A stretch of 64,000 bases of DNA from contig CACNCV010000001.1 of assembly GCA_902619105.1 (NCBI GenBank), positions 18,706 through 82,705 on the forward strand, read 5' to 3'. The translations under genes were made by a program, and so were the position numbers. Positions within the stretch are counted from its first letter, which is position 1; the number at the start of each line of letters is the position of its first letter. The notes under the pieces are model-generated. The model saw nothing but the letters and a program-made list of their open reading frames with translations. It made no database searches and was not told the origin of the DNA. This DNA comes from an uncultured Pelagibacteraceae bacterium (GTDB taxonomy: Bacteria; Pseudomonadota; Alphaproteobacteria; Pelagibacterales; AG-422-B15). Positions 1-7,983 of the stretch are shown one piece after another.

Positions 1-1
1 G

Positions 2-127
2 GCAGGTTCAGACGAAGTTTTAAATTCAGCTAATATTACTTGGGTCAACACAAATCAAAAGAGTATGAAGTCCGAGACTATTCCAGATGATATTAAATCA
101 AAATTGAATAAATATTTAATTGATTAA
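2..127 (+). CDS. C-terminal end of an unidentified protein (partial)
   Basis: Frame 2 is open from the window edge to a TAA at 125-127 and gives 41 residues ending in KSKLNKYLID. The peptide is hydrophilic and has no motif I recognise. Its stop overlaps the stop of the convergent Tim44-like gene by a few bases, so the two genes abut tail to tail. The 5' part lies outside the window. It is called coding because the frame is open right up to a neatly placed convergent stop; the function is unknown. Confidence 0.45.
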   Translation, partial: AGSDEVLNSANITWVNTNQKSMKSETIPDDIKSKLNKYLID

Positions 128-738
128 TCGGAAGTCGCTGCTAACAGCCAGTTTGAACTTTTCTTATCTTTTATTTTTTCAAATGTCCAAACATCAGTAA
201 TTTTTTGAACCTGATTCAAGCTGCCTGAAACAACTTCGTCCTTACTGTTTTTAATACAGGTGATCATTTCAGATATAAATCTAACCGTCACCTCCATTGG
301 ATTTTTCTTTAAATCTTTATGAACAATCTCTGACTTTTCAATTCCTATAAAATTAAATTCTACTGTTTCATTTTTACTATTTCTTTCATCAATAACTGAT
401 GAAAAACTAATTAATACATCGTCAGAGAGTAGAGGCTTTAAAGCATCTTTATTGCCATTCTCAAAATTCGTAACAATGGTTTCATAGGCGTTAGCTGCGC
501 CACGCAAGAAGTCGTCATTATTAAACCAACCTTCCTCGCGCGCACTAGACGAAGTTTTTTGTTCAATTGGGATGACTTTTTCCTCTTTAGAGGTTTGTGG
601 TGTCTCATAATTATATGAGGTTTTGTCTGTTTTTTCGTGACCGGTGCGTCTTCCTAGGACACTTCTAAGACGCAGAAGGACGATGCCAGCAATAATTGCT
701 AGAATCAAAATGTCTATGTACTGAAATGCTTCACTCAT
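124..738 (-). CDS. Tim44-like domain, membrane-anchored protein
   Basis: A 204-aa protein with one N-terminal membrane segment (about residues 8-26), then an RLRSVLGRRTG segment typical of alphaproteobacterial Tim44-like proteins, a low-complexity charged linker (30-70) and a soluble Tim44-like fold (75-200). Mitochondrial Tim44 links Hsp70 to the import channel. The bacterial homologues are inner-membrane anchored and their role is not settled. It sits head to head with fxsA-secB, a neighbourhood often seen in alphaproteobacteria. The 65-base gap to fxsA must hold both promoters. Confidence 0.85.
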   Translation of the reverse strand: MSEAFQYIDILILAIIAGIVLLRLRSVLGRRTGHEKTDKTSYNYETPQTSKEEKVIPIEQKTSSSAREEGWFNNDDFLRGAANAYETIVTNFENGNKDALKPLLSDDVLISFSSVIDERNSKNETVEFNFIGIEKSEIVHKDLKKNPMEVTVRFISEMITCIKNSKDEVVSGSLNQVQKITDVWTFEKIKDKKSSNWLLAATSD

Positions 739-803
739 TTATTTAAATATTATAGAGTCCTTATTTAGGGATTTAAACTAAACTTTCAACATTTACTTAT
801 ATT

Positions 804-1241
804 TTGTTTTTTATATTTATTGCAATTTTCATACTTATTCCGATCATTGAAATTAGCTTATTTATTGAAATTGGAAGCATTATTGGTTCCTTTTATACAA
901 TTATGCTAATATTTCTTACAGCTATAGTTGGTGTATTCTTTGTCCGCCAGCAAGGTATTAGTACATTTCAGAAATTAGCCTCACAATTGCAAAACCTTGA
1001 GGCACCTGTTCAAACAGTTTTTGAAGGGCTTGTTATCCTTATTTCTGGAATTCTGTTAATTACTCCCGGGTTCTTCTCAGACTCTTTAGGTTTTCTAGGT
1101 TTAATACCTGTTACGAGGGTGATTTTTATAAAGTTAGTAGCAAGTTACATTCTTTCTCGATATGGTGTGAAACAAAATCACGAAGATCATACATTAGAGG
1201 GTGACTTCGTCGAATTGGATGATGAGGACAAAATAAAATAA
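804..1241 (+). CDS. fxsA: FxsA family membrane protein
   Basis: A 145-aa protein with the FxsA layout: an N-terminal hydrophobic stretch with the PIIEISLFIEIGSIIG segment, a second membrane region ending in VRQQG, then a hydrophobic segment with the LLITPGFFSDSLGFLGLIP motif near residues 84-103, and an acidic tail. E. coli FxsA affects phage T7 exclusion by F; its normal role is unclear. The start codon is TTG at 804. The next in-frame ATG is 33 codons in and would remove the first conserved helix, so TTG is preferred. The stop overlaps the secB start by one base, implying co-transcription. Confidence 0.88.
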   Translation: MFFIFIAIFILIPIIEISLFIEIGSIIGSFYTIMLIFLTAIVGVFFVRQQGISTFQKLASQLQNLEAPVQTVFEGLVILISGILLITPGFFSDSLGFLGLIPVTRVIFIKLVASYILSRYGVKQNHEDHTLEGDFVELDDEDKIK

Positions 1242-1663
1242 TGGATGTAACCGCGAAAATTATTACTCAATTTATTAGAGATTTATCATTTGAAAATCCA
1301 CATGGACTTGAGTCTTTTAAGCCGGGTAGTGATCGTCCCATGATCAATGCTAATGTAGATGTAAAAGCAAAAAATAGAAAAGATACTGAAATTTATGAGG
1401 TAGAATTAAACATCAGTGTCAATGCTATTCGAGATGAAAAAAAATTATATATAATTGATCTCAAGTATATAGGAATTTTTGAAATAAAAAATTTGACTGA
1501 TGATGTTAAGGAGCCATATCTTTTAGTTGAATGTCCAAGGCAATTATTTCCATTTGCAAGAAGAATTATTTATGACATGCACTCGGATGGGGGGCTTCCG
1601 CCTTTAATGTTGGATCCAGTAAATTTTGCTGACTTATATGAAAAAAGAAAAAAACAAAATTAA
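1241..1663 (+). CDS. secB: Protein-export chaperone SecB
   Basis: A 140-aa protein of normal SecB length. It shows the SFENPHG motif near the N-terminus, the alternating beta strands of the tetramer core (residues 35-85), and the FPFARRIIYDM and GGLPPLMLDPVNF motifs in the C-terminal half. SecB holds preproteins unfolded and hands them to SecA for export. That fits a cell with the porin, LolA and LptE encoded in this window. The ATG overlaps the fxsA TAA (TAATG). The 3' end overlaps the end of the convergent NUDIX gene by 4 bases. Confidence 0.95.
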   Translation: MDVTAKIITQFIRDLSFENPHGLESFKPGSDRPMINANVDVKAKNRKDTEIYEVELNISVNAIRDEKKLYIIDLKYIGIFEIKNLTDDVKEPYLLVECPRQLFPFARRIIYDMHSDGGLPPLMLDPVNFADLYEKRKKQN

Positions 1664-2472
1664 TAACTAATTAATTTTGCCTCACCATTTACCATTTCAA
1701 ATATTGGCTCAACTTTAGGAATTGCATCTTTTGTTTTATTATTCATATCATCAAGAAGAGCTGATGTGTTTGTATACTCACTTATCATTTCTAGATTTTT
1801 AATTGTTGGCATTATCATTGGAAACTTTCCATTTTTAGACTTTACTAGAGCATCTTTAGGATTAATCCATTTACTTTCTACACCTTCAGTGCCATCGTGA
1901 ATTGCTTCTTGTGCTGTCGTGCGTGCGATAAAAAATCTGGTGCTATATCTTCTTTTCTCAATTTTTGGAGTTATCCAATGAGAGATGTAAGCGAGTTCAC
2001 TAGTAGCAAGTTCTAAATTTAATTTATTAATCATTTCGTAAAAAATATTTTCACCTTTATGAATTCTATTTTTGTAATGGTTTATGATTTTAAGGTCCTC
2101 GTCGTTAAAAACTGTATTTTTCAAATTTTCTCCCTTTTTATTCGCGAGAAGTATTCCACTTTCCTCGAAGCACTCTCTTATACATGCAATCCAATATGAC
2201 AATCCGTTTTTATCTATGCCAAGTCTAGCTGAAGCTAAACAATCATCTAATTGAGGACTATATTTTGAATAATTATTTGAAATATCCTCATTATCTATCT
2301 TGCCTCCTGGAAATACCCATGCACCCCCAAAGTTAGTTTTCATAGATCTTTTGATCATAAAAACCTCTAATTGATTATTTGTGTCTCTTATAAGTAAAAC
2401 TGAGGCGGCAGGTGTTGGAACTTTCTGATAATTGTCGCCATCACTGAGTGTATGATTGATTTGATTACTCAC
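1660..2472 (-). CDS. NUDIX hydrolase, NUDT19/RP2-like
   Basis: A 270-aa NUDIX-fold protein. The Nudix box is split: the opening glycine segment (FPGGKIDNEDIS, about residue 54) is separated from RECFEESG (about residues 97-104) by an insertion of roughly 30 residues. Such long insertions are known in the NUDT19/RP2 group, whose animal members act on CoA derivatives. The substrate here is not known. It is the last gene of the leftward maf-aroE-coaE-dnaQ cluster, and its start overlaps the dnaQ end by 8 bases. Acidic Glu residues of the box are retained, so activity is expected. Confidence 0.82.
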   Translation of the reverse strand: MSNQINHTLSDGDNYQKVPTPAASVLLIRDTNNQLEVFMIKRSMKTNFGGAWVFPGGKIDNEDISNNYSKYSPQLDDCLASARLGIDKNGLSYWIACIRECFEESGILLANKKGENLKNTVFNDEDLKIINHYKNRIHKGENIFYEMINKLNLELATSELAYISHWITPKIEKRRYSTRFFIARTTAQEAIHDGTEGVESKWINPKDALVKSKNGKFPMIMPTIKNLEMISEYTNTSALLDDMNNKTKDAIPKVEPIFEMVNGEAKLISY

Positions 2473-3160
2473 TAGATTGACTAATTTTATTCCAAATAGA
2501 GTTCTTGCCTAGCGTTTGTATAAACGACCGATGCAACTCTTTTTCTTTTTCTGAAAGTCGAGAAGGTAGATTTCTATTTTTAATTTTTTCAGTATTAAAA
2601 GTTACAGGTGAATTTTTTACTTCAACCGAGTTATTTAGATCTAGACTCAACTCTCTAGCATCCATCAATTCTATGTATACTCGTGCTAAAAGTTCAGTAT
2701 CTACTGTTGCTGAGTGTTTTTCTCTTTGTGTATTATCTATTGCAAATCTCTTACAAAGAGCATCTAAAGAGACACTTTGACCAGGAAACTTTTCTCTTGC
2801 TATTGAAACAGTGTCAATTTTCTCATTCTTTAGAGGCTTCTTGCCACATGTGTTGAGTTCGTAATTTAGAAACCCAACATCAAAATCAACATTGTGAGCT
2901 ATGATAGGGTCATTACCCACAAATTCTAAAAATTTATTTATAATATTTTCAAACAAGGGTTTGTCTTTCAAAAATTCATAACTCAAGCCATGAACTTTGA
3001 AAGATGCTTCAGGCACATCCCTTTGGGGATTAATATATTGCTGATATATATTACCAGTAGGCAAATAATTAACTATTTCAATTGCAGCAATTTCTATGAC
3101 ACGGTGGCCCTCTGATGGTCTTAATCCTGTAGTTTCTGTATCAAGAACAATTTGCCTCAT
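2465..3160 (-). CDS. dnaQ: DNA polymerase III epsilon subunit (proofreading exonuclease)
   Basis: A 231-aa DEDDh exonuclease. Exo I is LDTETTG (residues 6-12), Exo II is HNVDFDVGFLN (about 89-99), and Exo III is HSATVDTELLARVY (about 149-162), with the His and Asp that complete the active site. It removes misincorporated bases during replication by Pol III. It belongs to the operon maf-aroE-coaE-dnaQ, a conserved alphaproteobacterial order beside the replication origin. Its ATG overlaps the coaE stop by 4 bases. Confidence 0.94.
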   Translation of the reverse strand: MRQIVLDTETTGLRPSEGHRVIEIAAIEIVNYLPTGNIYQQYINPQRDVPEASFKVHGLSYEFLKDKPLFENIINKFLEFVGNDPIIAHNVDFDVGFLNYELNTCGKKPLKNEKIDTVSIAREKFPGQSVSLDALCKRFAIDNTQREKHSATVDTELLARVYIELMDARELSLDLNNSVEVKNSPVTFNTEKIKNRNLPSRLSEKEKELHRSFIQTLGKNSIWNKISQSSE

Positions 3161-3780
3161 TTATTAAAAAAGGTATTCCAAGCTTTTGGATTAATCAATT
3201 TAATTTTTGCGGCAACTTCTTTAACCTCGGATTTTGTTTTCTCAATATCACTCTCTGTGGAGATAATGTAATCAGCTTTCTTCAATTTTTCTCTGTCTGG
3301 CATTTGTTGACCCTTGATTGCATTAAAAATCTCTAAAGGAACTTTTCTTTCCGAAACGACCCTGGACTGCTGAATTTCCTCAGAGGCAGTAACGACAACT
3401 GAGACGTCTACATATTTTTCTCCACCTGTCTCAAAAAGCAATGGTATATCCAAAACGCAGCCTGTCTTCCCCTCCTCAATTAATTTATTTATATACATAA
3501 TCTGATAATTCCTTGTAACAGGATGAACAATTTGCTCTAAGTCTCTAAATTTTTTTGGATCTTTATTTAAAATATCCCTTAATGCAATTCGGTTTACAAC
3601 CCCATCTTTAATAGAACCTGGAAACTTAGCTTCAACTTTTGCAATCACTTCTTTATCTTTTTCATAAATATAATGCACCGTATCGTCTGCGTTATAAACG
3701 CCGTAACCGTGCTCTTGAAACATCTTAGCGACGGTTGATTTTCCCATTCCAATAGACCCCGTTACACCAACCAACAGCAT
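3157..3780 (-). CDS. coaE: Dephospho-CoA kinase
   Basis: A 207-aa kinase with P-loop GSIGMGKST near the N-terminus, the conserved YNADDTVHYIY region with its acidic base, and DIPLLFETGGE near residues 111-121. It phosphorylates dephospho-CoA at the 3'-hydroxyl, the last step of coenzyme A synthesis. Length and motif order are normal. It lies between aroE (1-base overlap) and dnaQ (4-base overlap). Confidence 0.94.
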   Translation of the reverse strand: MLLVGVTGSIGMGKSTVAKMFQEHGYGVYNADDTVHYIYEKDKEVIAKVEAKFPGSIKDGVVNRIALRDILNKDPKKFRDLEQIVHPVTRNYQIMYINKLIEEGKTGCVLDIPLLFETGGEKYVDVSVVVTASEEIQQSRVVSERKVPLEIFNAIKGQQMPDREKLKKADYIISTESDIEKTKSEVKEVAAKIKLINPKAWNTFFNK

Positions 3781-4604
3781 TATTTTACTCCTAATGCCAG
3801 CATTAAGTCTTTATCTATTGCAGGAGTTTTGTTATGCCACATATTGAAAGATTCTGCAGCTTGATTGACCAGCATTTGTAATCCATTTTGAACCGAACAA
3901 CCATTTTTTTCAGCGTGTTGTAGAAAAGTTGTTTTACTTGGATTGTATATAAGATCGTAAACATGTGTGGATGAGTTGAGGTCATCAAAATTTATAAGAT
4001 TATTCTCTTCGCCTCTTTGTTGTCCAAGGCTTGTGGTATTAATAACCATACTTGAAGATCTAACAAAGTCCTTTAACGACAGTTCTGTTAAAATTGTTGC
4101 CTCCACACCCAGATCGTCGCACAGAGCTTTTACCTTTTCTTTGGTTCTATTAAATATACCAATTTCACACTTCATTTGTTGTAATGCATAAACAACCGCC
4201 CTTGCTGACCCTCCAGCGCCTAGCACTAGGCACCGTTTATTGGTTAAATTTCTATTTTGAATTGATTTTTGGAAACCGACTGGGTCGGTGTTTTCACCGT
4301 AAACACCATCTTCGTTTACGATTAGTGTGTTCACTGCTTTAAGAGCCCTAGCAACATCAGATGTCTTGTTACAGTATTTGTATGCATCTTCTTTGAGAGG
4401 GACGGTCACATTTAAGCCGCTAAAACCCTCTTCTATTAAACGATCAAGTTCTTTATTAAAGTTTTCTTTCTTTACATTTATTTTTTGATAAGCGTTAGAG
4501 TCAATACCTTCTCGTTCAATCCAGTGATTATGAATTTTAGGAGAAAGACTATGATCTATCGGATCTCCAATTACTGCTGTTTTTTTATGTATCATTTTTT
4601 TCAA
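3780..4604 (-). CDS. aroE: Shikimate dehydrogenase
   Basis: A 274-aa protein with the shikimate-binding motif DPIDHSLSPKIHN (about residues 15-27), GLNVTVPLKE with the catalytic Lys (about 62-71), NADP-binding GAGGSARAVVYAL and NRT, and a C-terminal QNGLQMLVNQAAESF motif. It reduces 3-dehydroshikimate in aromatic amino-acid synthesis. Two in-frame starts exist, at 4604 and at Met4; the choice affects only three residues. The 5' end overlaps maf by about 20 bases, so translation is probably coupled. Confidence 0.94.
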   Translation of the reverse strand: MKKMIHKKTAVIGDPIDHSLSPKIHNHWIEREGIDSNAYQKINVKKENFNKELDRLIEEGFSGLNVTVPLKEDAYKYCNKTSDVARALKAVNTLIVNEDGVYGENTDPVGFQKSIQNRNLTNKRCLVLGAGGSARAVVYALQQMKCEIGIFNRTKEKVKALCDDLGVEATILTELSLKDFVRSSSMVINTTSLGQQRGEENNLINFDDLNSSTHVYDLIYNPSKTTFLQHAEKNGCSVQNGLQMLVNQAAESFNMWHNKTPAIDKDLMLALGVK

Positions 4605-5190
4605 ATAAAAGATTATTGTCCCAAAGAAACTGAGTTAATTGAATTAATGATATCCCTTGTATCGAGAAAAGGTCGCTTCCAATACTTTCAAAAAGTTTTA
4701 TTCCTTCCTCTTCAATTGCATAGACTCCTACGAGACCAAGAATATTGTCATCGACATTGTTTAAATATTCATTTATCAATTTCTCGTTTAAGTCTCGCAT
4801 TTGCATTTTAGACCTGTCTACATGTTTCCAGATAATGTTGTTGTTTTGGGCAACTACTGTAGCGGTTATAAGTGTGTGAGTAGATCCGCTCATTTCCATT
4901 AACTGTTCTTTTGCCTCATCTCTGTCTCGAGCTTTATTAATCAAAGTACCTTTCAGATCTAAACCTTGGTCTGATCCAATAACAAATGCGTCTTTGTTTG
5001 ACATGGATGGTTTTAAGGCTTTCATTTCAGCAAGCTTAACTACGACTTCCTCTGGCGAGTTTTTGCTCATTGATAACTTTACCTCATCTTCATCCACGCC
5101 GTGAGCAAATATCTCAAAGGTAATGCCAGCACTACGCAACAATTTAACCCTTGTTTCACTTTTAGATGCTAAAATTATATCTCTGTTCAT
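4585..5190 (-). CDS. maf: Maf-like nucleotide pyrophosphatase
   Basis: A 201-aa Maf/HAM1-fold protein. It opens with IILASKSETRVKLLRSAG, which carries the SxSxxR signature, then has a conserved GSDQGLD motif near residue 67 and a Maf-type C-terminal half. Maf proteins hydrolyse non-canonical or modified NTPs to NMP and pyrophosphate. It is the first gene of the leftward operon and diverges from hemE across the candidate replication origin. In Caulobacter and Rickettsia, the genes flanking the origin opposite hemE are of this cluster. Confidence 0.9.
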   Translation of the reverse strand: MNRDIILASKSETRVKLLRSAGITFEIFAHGVDEDEVKLSMSKNSPEEVVVKLAEMKALKPSMSNKDAFVIGSDQGLDLKGTLINKARDRDEAKEQLMEMSGSTHTLITATVVAQNNNIIWKHVDRSKMQMRDLNEKLINEYLNNVDDNILGLVGVYAIEEEGIKLFESIGSDLFSIQGISLIQLTQFLWDNNLLFEKNDT

Positions 5191-5463
5191 AAATATGTAT
5201 AAATATCCTGGGGCCTGTGAGTACTTTTATTGTCTTCTACCATTTTTAATTTTTAACTCATTTTTCTATCTTTATTGAGAAATTTTGCAAACTTTGTTCA
5301 CCTGTTGACAGTATCCTGGTTTTCTTTCACTGCGGTGGATAAGGCTAAAACCCATATAATTCAAAGCGATTGTTATGTGTATCGAATTGTGGGCAAAAGG
5401 GGACTTTTTATATATACACAATTCCACAAAGACATAAACAACTACAACTATATATATAATATA
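5191..5463. other. Candidate chromosomal replication origin between maf and hemE
   Basis: This 273-base gap separates two outward-facing operons. What is seen: a DnaA-box-like GGTGGATAA at 5334-5342 (one mismatch to TGTGGATAA), TGTGGGCAA at 5388-5396 (two mismatches), a repeated TATCCTGG at 5204-5211 and 5312-5319, and a very AT-rich stretch from about 5405 to 5463 that could unwind. What is known: the Caulobacter and Rickettsia origins lie beside hemE in this conserved cluster. The inference is mainly from synteny plus the perfect parS 10 kb away; the DnaA boxes are few and weak. No gene is supported in the gap. The hemE reading frame is open upstream to 5275 but without conserved sequence. 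Confidence 0.55.
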
Positions 5464-6450
5464 ATGAGTATATTTATAAATACACTTAAAAGACAAAAAA
5501 CAAGCCCAACACCAGTTTGGCTAATGAGACAAGCAGGAAGGCATTTACCTGAATATATAAATATCAGAAAACAGTTTGTAAATCTTATGGATATGTTTCT
5601 TGATCCTTTGACAATATTTGAGGTTTCTCTACAGCCCGTAAACAGATACGGCATGGATGCCTGTATTGTGTTTTCAGATATTTTAATAACCCCTTTTGCT
5701 GCGGGTTCAAGCGTTAGTTTTATTGATGGACAGGGTCCCGTAATAAGGTTCAATGAGAACATGAATTATAACCTTGAAAAAACCCTACCCCTTGCAACAG
5801 GAATAAAAAAAATAAAAGAGAATACAGATGTCCCCTTAATAGGATTTGCCGGCGGAGCATGGACGACACTGTTTTATTGTTTATATGAAAAGAATGAACG
5901 TCAAAATCTAAAATTCGAAGATGTTGTAAAAAAAACTTCACGAATAGACAATTTAATCGAGCAAATGACACGTGCGATTATTCAACACGCAGAAATGCAA
6001 ATTGATTGTGGGATTGACGCTTTTCAAATATTTGAATCAGCAGCAGAACACTTGAATGATGAACGGTTCAACAAATGGTGTATTCAACCTACAAAAAAAA
6101 TTATTGATAGTATAAAAAAAATAAAAGACATTCCTATTATTGGCTTTCCTAGAAATACTAATCTTGCGTGTTATAAAAAATATTCAAATATAGATAAGCT
6201 TGACTGTATTACATTAGACTATAATTTTCCTCTAGATAAAATTAATGAGCTAAACGATAAAATTGTTTTTCAAGGAAACCTGGATCCTAAATACCTATTA
6301 AAAGACTCCCCAAACCTTAGTCAGAAAATTGAAGAAATATTATTTGCTTTTAGAGAAAGACCACATATTTTCAATTTAGGACACGGGGTTTTACCCGAGA
6401 CATCAATTGAGAAGGTTGAGCAAATGCTCTTACAGATAAGGTCAAAATGA
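5464..6450 (+). CDS. hemE: Uroporphyrinogen decarboxylase
   Basis: A 328-aa protein from the ATG at 5464. The signature PVWLMRQAGRHLPEY starts at residue 17, the usual place, so the 63 residues open upstream are judged not part of the protein. IGFAGGAWTTLFY and NLGHGVLPET match further conserved blocks. The enzyme converts uroporphyrinogen III to coproporphyrinogen III in heme synthesis. No clear Shine-Dalgarno precedes the ATG; a TATAAT lies at 5455-5460, so the transcript could be nearly leaderless. The stop overlaps the hemH start (ATGA). Confidence 0.93.
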   Translation: MSIFINTLKRQKTSPTPVWLMRQAGRHLPEYINIRKQFVNLMDMFLDPLTIFEVSLQPVNRYGMDACIVFSDILITPFAAGSSVSFIDGQGPVIRFNENMNYNLEKTLPLATGIKKIKENTDVPLIGFAGGAWTTLFYCLYEKNERQNLKFEDVVKKTSRIDNLIEQMTRAIIQHAEMQIDCGIDAFQIFESAAEHLNDERFNKWCIQPTKKIIDSIKKIKDIPIIGFPRNTNLACYKKYSNIDKLDCITLDYNFPLDKINELNDKIVFQGNLDPKYLLKDSPNLSQKIEEILFAFRERPHIFNLGHGVLPETSIEKVEQMLLQIRSK

Positions 6451-7466
6451 AAACAGCGGTCGTTTTATTTAACTTGGGCGGTCCAGATAAACAAGAAAGC
6501 ATAAAACCTTTTTTGTTTAATCTCTTTAATGATCCCAATATATTTAGACTTCCAAATCCCCTAAGGTACTTATTGGCAAGGCTTATATCTTCTCGTCGTA
6601 CCAAAGAGGCTACTGAAATTTATGCAGAAATAGGCGGTAAATCACCTATTCTTGAAATTACAAACTCCCAAGCAGAGGCCCTTCAGAAAATGTTAAAAAA
6701 CAAAGGCATCGAGAACAAAGTATTTGTTTGCATGAGATATTGGCACCCAATGACAGCCGAGGTTGTTTCAAAAGTCAAAGACTATAACCCGGACAAAATA
6801 TTTTTGTTGCCCCTGTATCCACAGTACTCCACCACGACAACAAAATCATCTTTGGATGCTTGGTTTAAAGAAGCCCAAGATCAGAAATTAAATGCAAAAA
6901 CAAAATATACCTGTTGTTACCCGTATGATACAAAGTTAATCAAAGCTCATCAAAAACTAATCCAGGATAAAATAAATCACGTAAAAGATAAGAAAGTAAG
7001 AGTTCTGTTTTCCGCCCACAGTTTACCTGTATCAATAATTAAAAAAGGAGACCCTTATCAGTGGCAAGTGGAGCAAACAGTTAAGGCGGTTATGCAGGGC
7101 ATTCATGGCTATGAAGATCATGTCTTGGCTTATCAAAGTAAAGTTACCCCAGTTAAATGGCTTGAACCAACAACACCAAGTGAAATTGAAAATGCAATTA
7201 ACGAAGATAGGGCGCTGGTTATAGTGCCAATTGCATTTGTCTCGGATCACTCAGAAACACTTGTTGAATTAGATATCGAGTACCAAGAACTCGCGAGTGA
7301 GTTGGGTTGTAAGCACTATTATAGATCTGAATCTTTAAATATTGATCAATTATTTATAGAGAGCTTATCTGAAATAGTTAGTGAATCAGAAAAAATTGAG
7401 AGTGGTAATATAAGGCAAAAAATATGCCCAGCAACGTTTAAACAATGTGATCAAGAATTAAGATGA
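6447..7466 (+). CDS. hemH: Ferrochelatase
   Basis: A 339-aa protein opening with the typical VVLFNLGGPD, with VLFSAHSLPVSI carrying the catalytic His near residue 195 and the signature PIAFVSDHSETLVELDIEY in the C-terminal third. It inserts ferrous iron into the porphyrin ring. It lies in a tight hemE-hemH-hemJ operon with 4-base overlaps on both sides. Length is normal for the proteobacterial enzyme. Confidence 0.94.
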   Translation: MKTAVVLFNLGGPDKQESIKPFLFNLFNDPNIFRLPNPLRYLLARLISSRRTKEATEIYAEIGGKSPILEITNSQAEALQKMLKNKGIENKVFVCMRYWHPMTAEVVSKVKDYNPDKIFLLPLYPQYSTTTTKSSLDAWFKEAQDQKLNAKTKYTCCYPYDTKLIKAHQKLIQDKINHVKDKKVRVLFSAHSLPVSIIKKGDPYQWQVEQTVKAVMQGIHGYEDHVLAYQSKVTPVKWLEPTTPSEIENAINEDRALVIVPIAFVSDHSETLVELDIEYQELASELGCKHYYRSESLNIDQLFIESLSEIVSESEKIESGNIRQKICPATFKQCDQELR

Positions 7467-7906
7467 ATTCAATTTTTTTATATAACTTATTTCTTAGTTT
7501 ACACATCATCAGCGTGATAGCATGGATGGCGGGCTTATTATATTTGCCAAGATTATTCGTGTATCACTGTAGTAAAGATGTGGGGTCTGATTCATCAGAA
7601 ACTTTTAAATTAATGGAACTACGTTTACTTAAAATTATTATGAATCCAGCAATGATATTCTCATGGTTGTTTGGTTTAGCGTTGATATCAAATTTAGGTG
7701 TTGATGCGCTGTCTCAATTATGGCTTCAATTAAAAATCATATTTGTGATCCTTATGTCTGGAGTTCATGGGTATTTCTCAAAACTAACAAGAGAGTTTCA
7801 AGAGGATAAAAGGCCAAAATCAGAGCGTTTTTTTAGAATTATCAATGAATTTCCAACAGTTTTGATGATAATTGTCGTATTTCTCGTTATTTTTAAACCA
7901 ATATAA
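7463..7906 (+). CDS. hemJ: Protoporphyrinogen IX oxidase HemJ
   Basis: A 147-aa membrane protein with four hydrophobic segments. It shows the HemJ features: a first helix ending LHIISVIAWMAGLLYLPRLF, an MELRLLKIIMNPAMIF segment, and LKIIFVILMSGVHGYF with a conserved His. HemJ is the oxygen-independent-type membrane oxidase used instead of HemY/HemG by most alphaproteobacteria. The position directly after hemH supports the assignment. The ATG overlaps the hemH stop by 4 bases. Confidence 0.9.
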   Translation: MNSIFLYNLFLSLHIISVIAWMAGLLYLPRLFVYHCSKDVGSDSSETFKLMELRLLKIIMNPAMIFSWLFGLALISNLGVDALSQLWLQLKIIFVILMSGVHGYFSKLTREFQEDKRPKSERFFRIINEFPTVLMIIVVFLVIFKPI

Positions 7907-7983
7907 AACTTGCTAAATTTAACAATTACGGTTAGAAAGCACCTTCCAAACTATTTTCCACATTATCATCATCATTAAAACTA

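Noticed and set aside
5275..5463. 63-codon upstream extension of hemE
   Set aside because: The frame is open but the UroD signature already sits at the normal distance from the ATG at 5464, and the extension is low-conservation, AT-rich DNA that fits an intergenic origin region.
7954..7962. DnaA box before rho as an alternative origin
   Set aside because: A single isolated box with one mismatch in a 77-base gap between co-oriented genes is weak support compared with the divergent maf-hemE gap.
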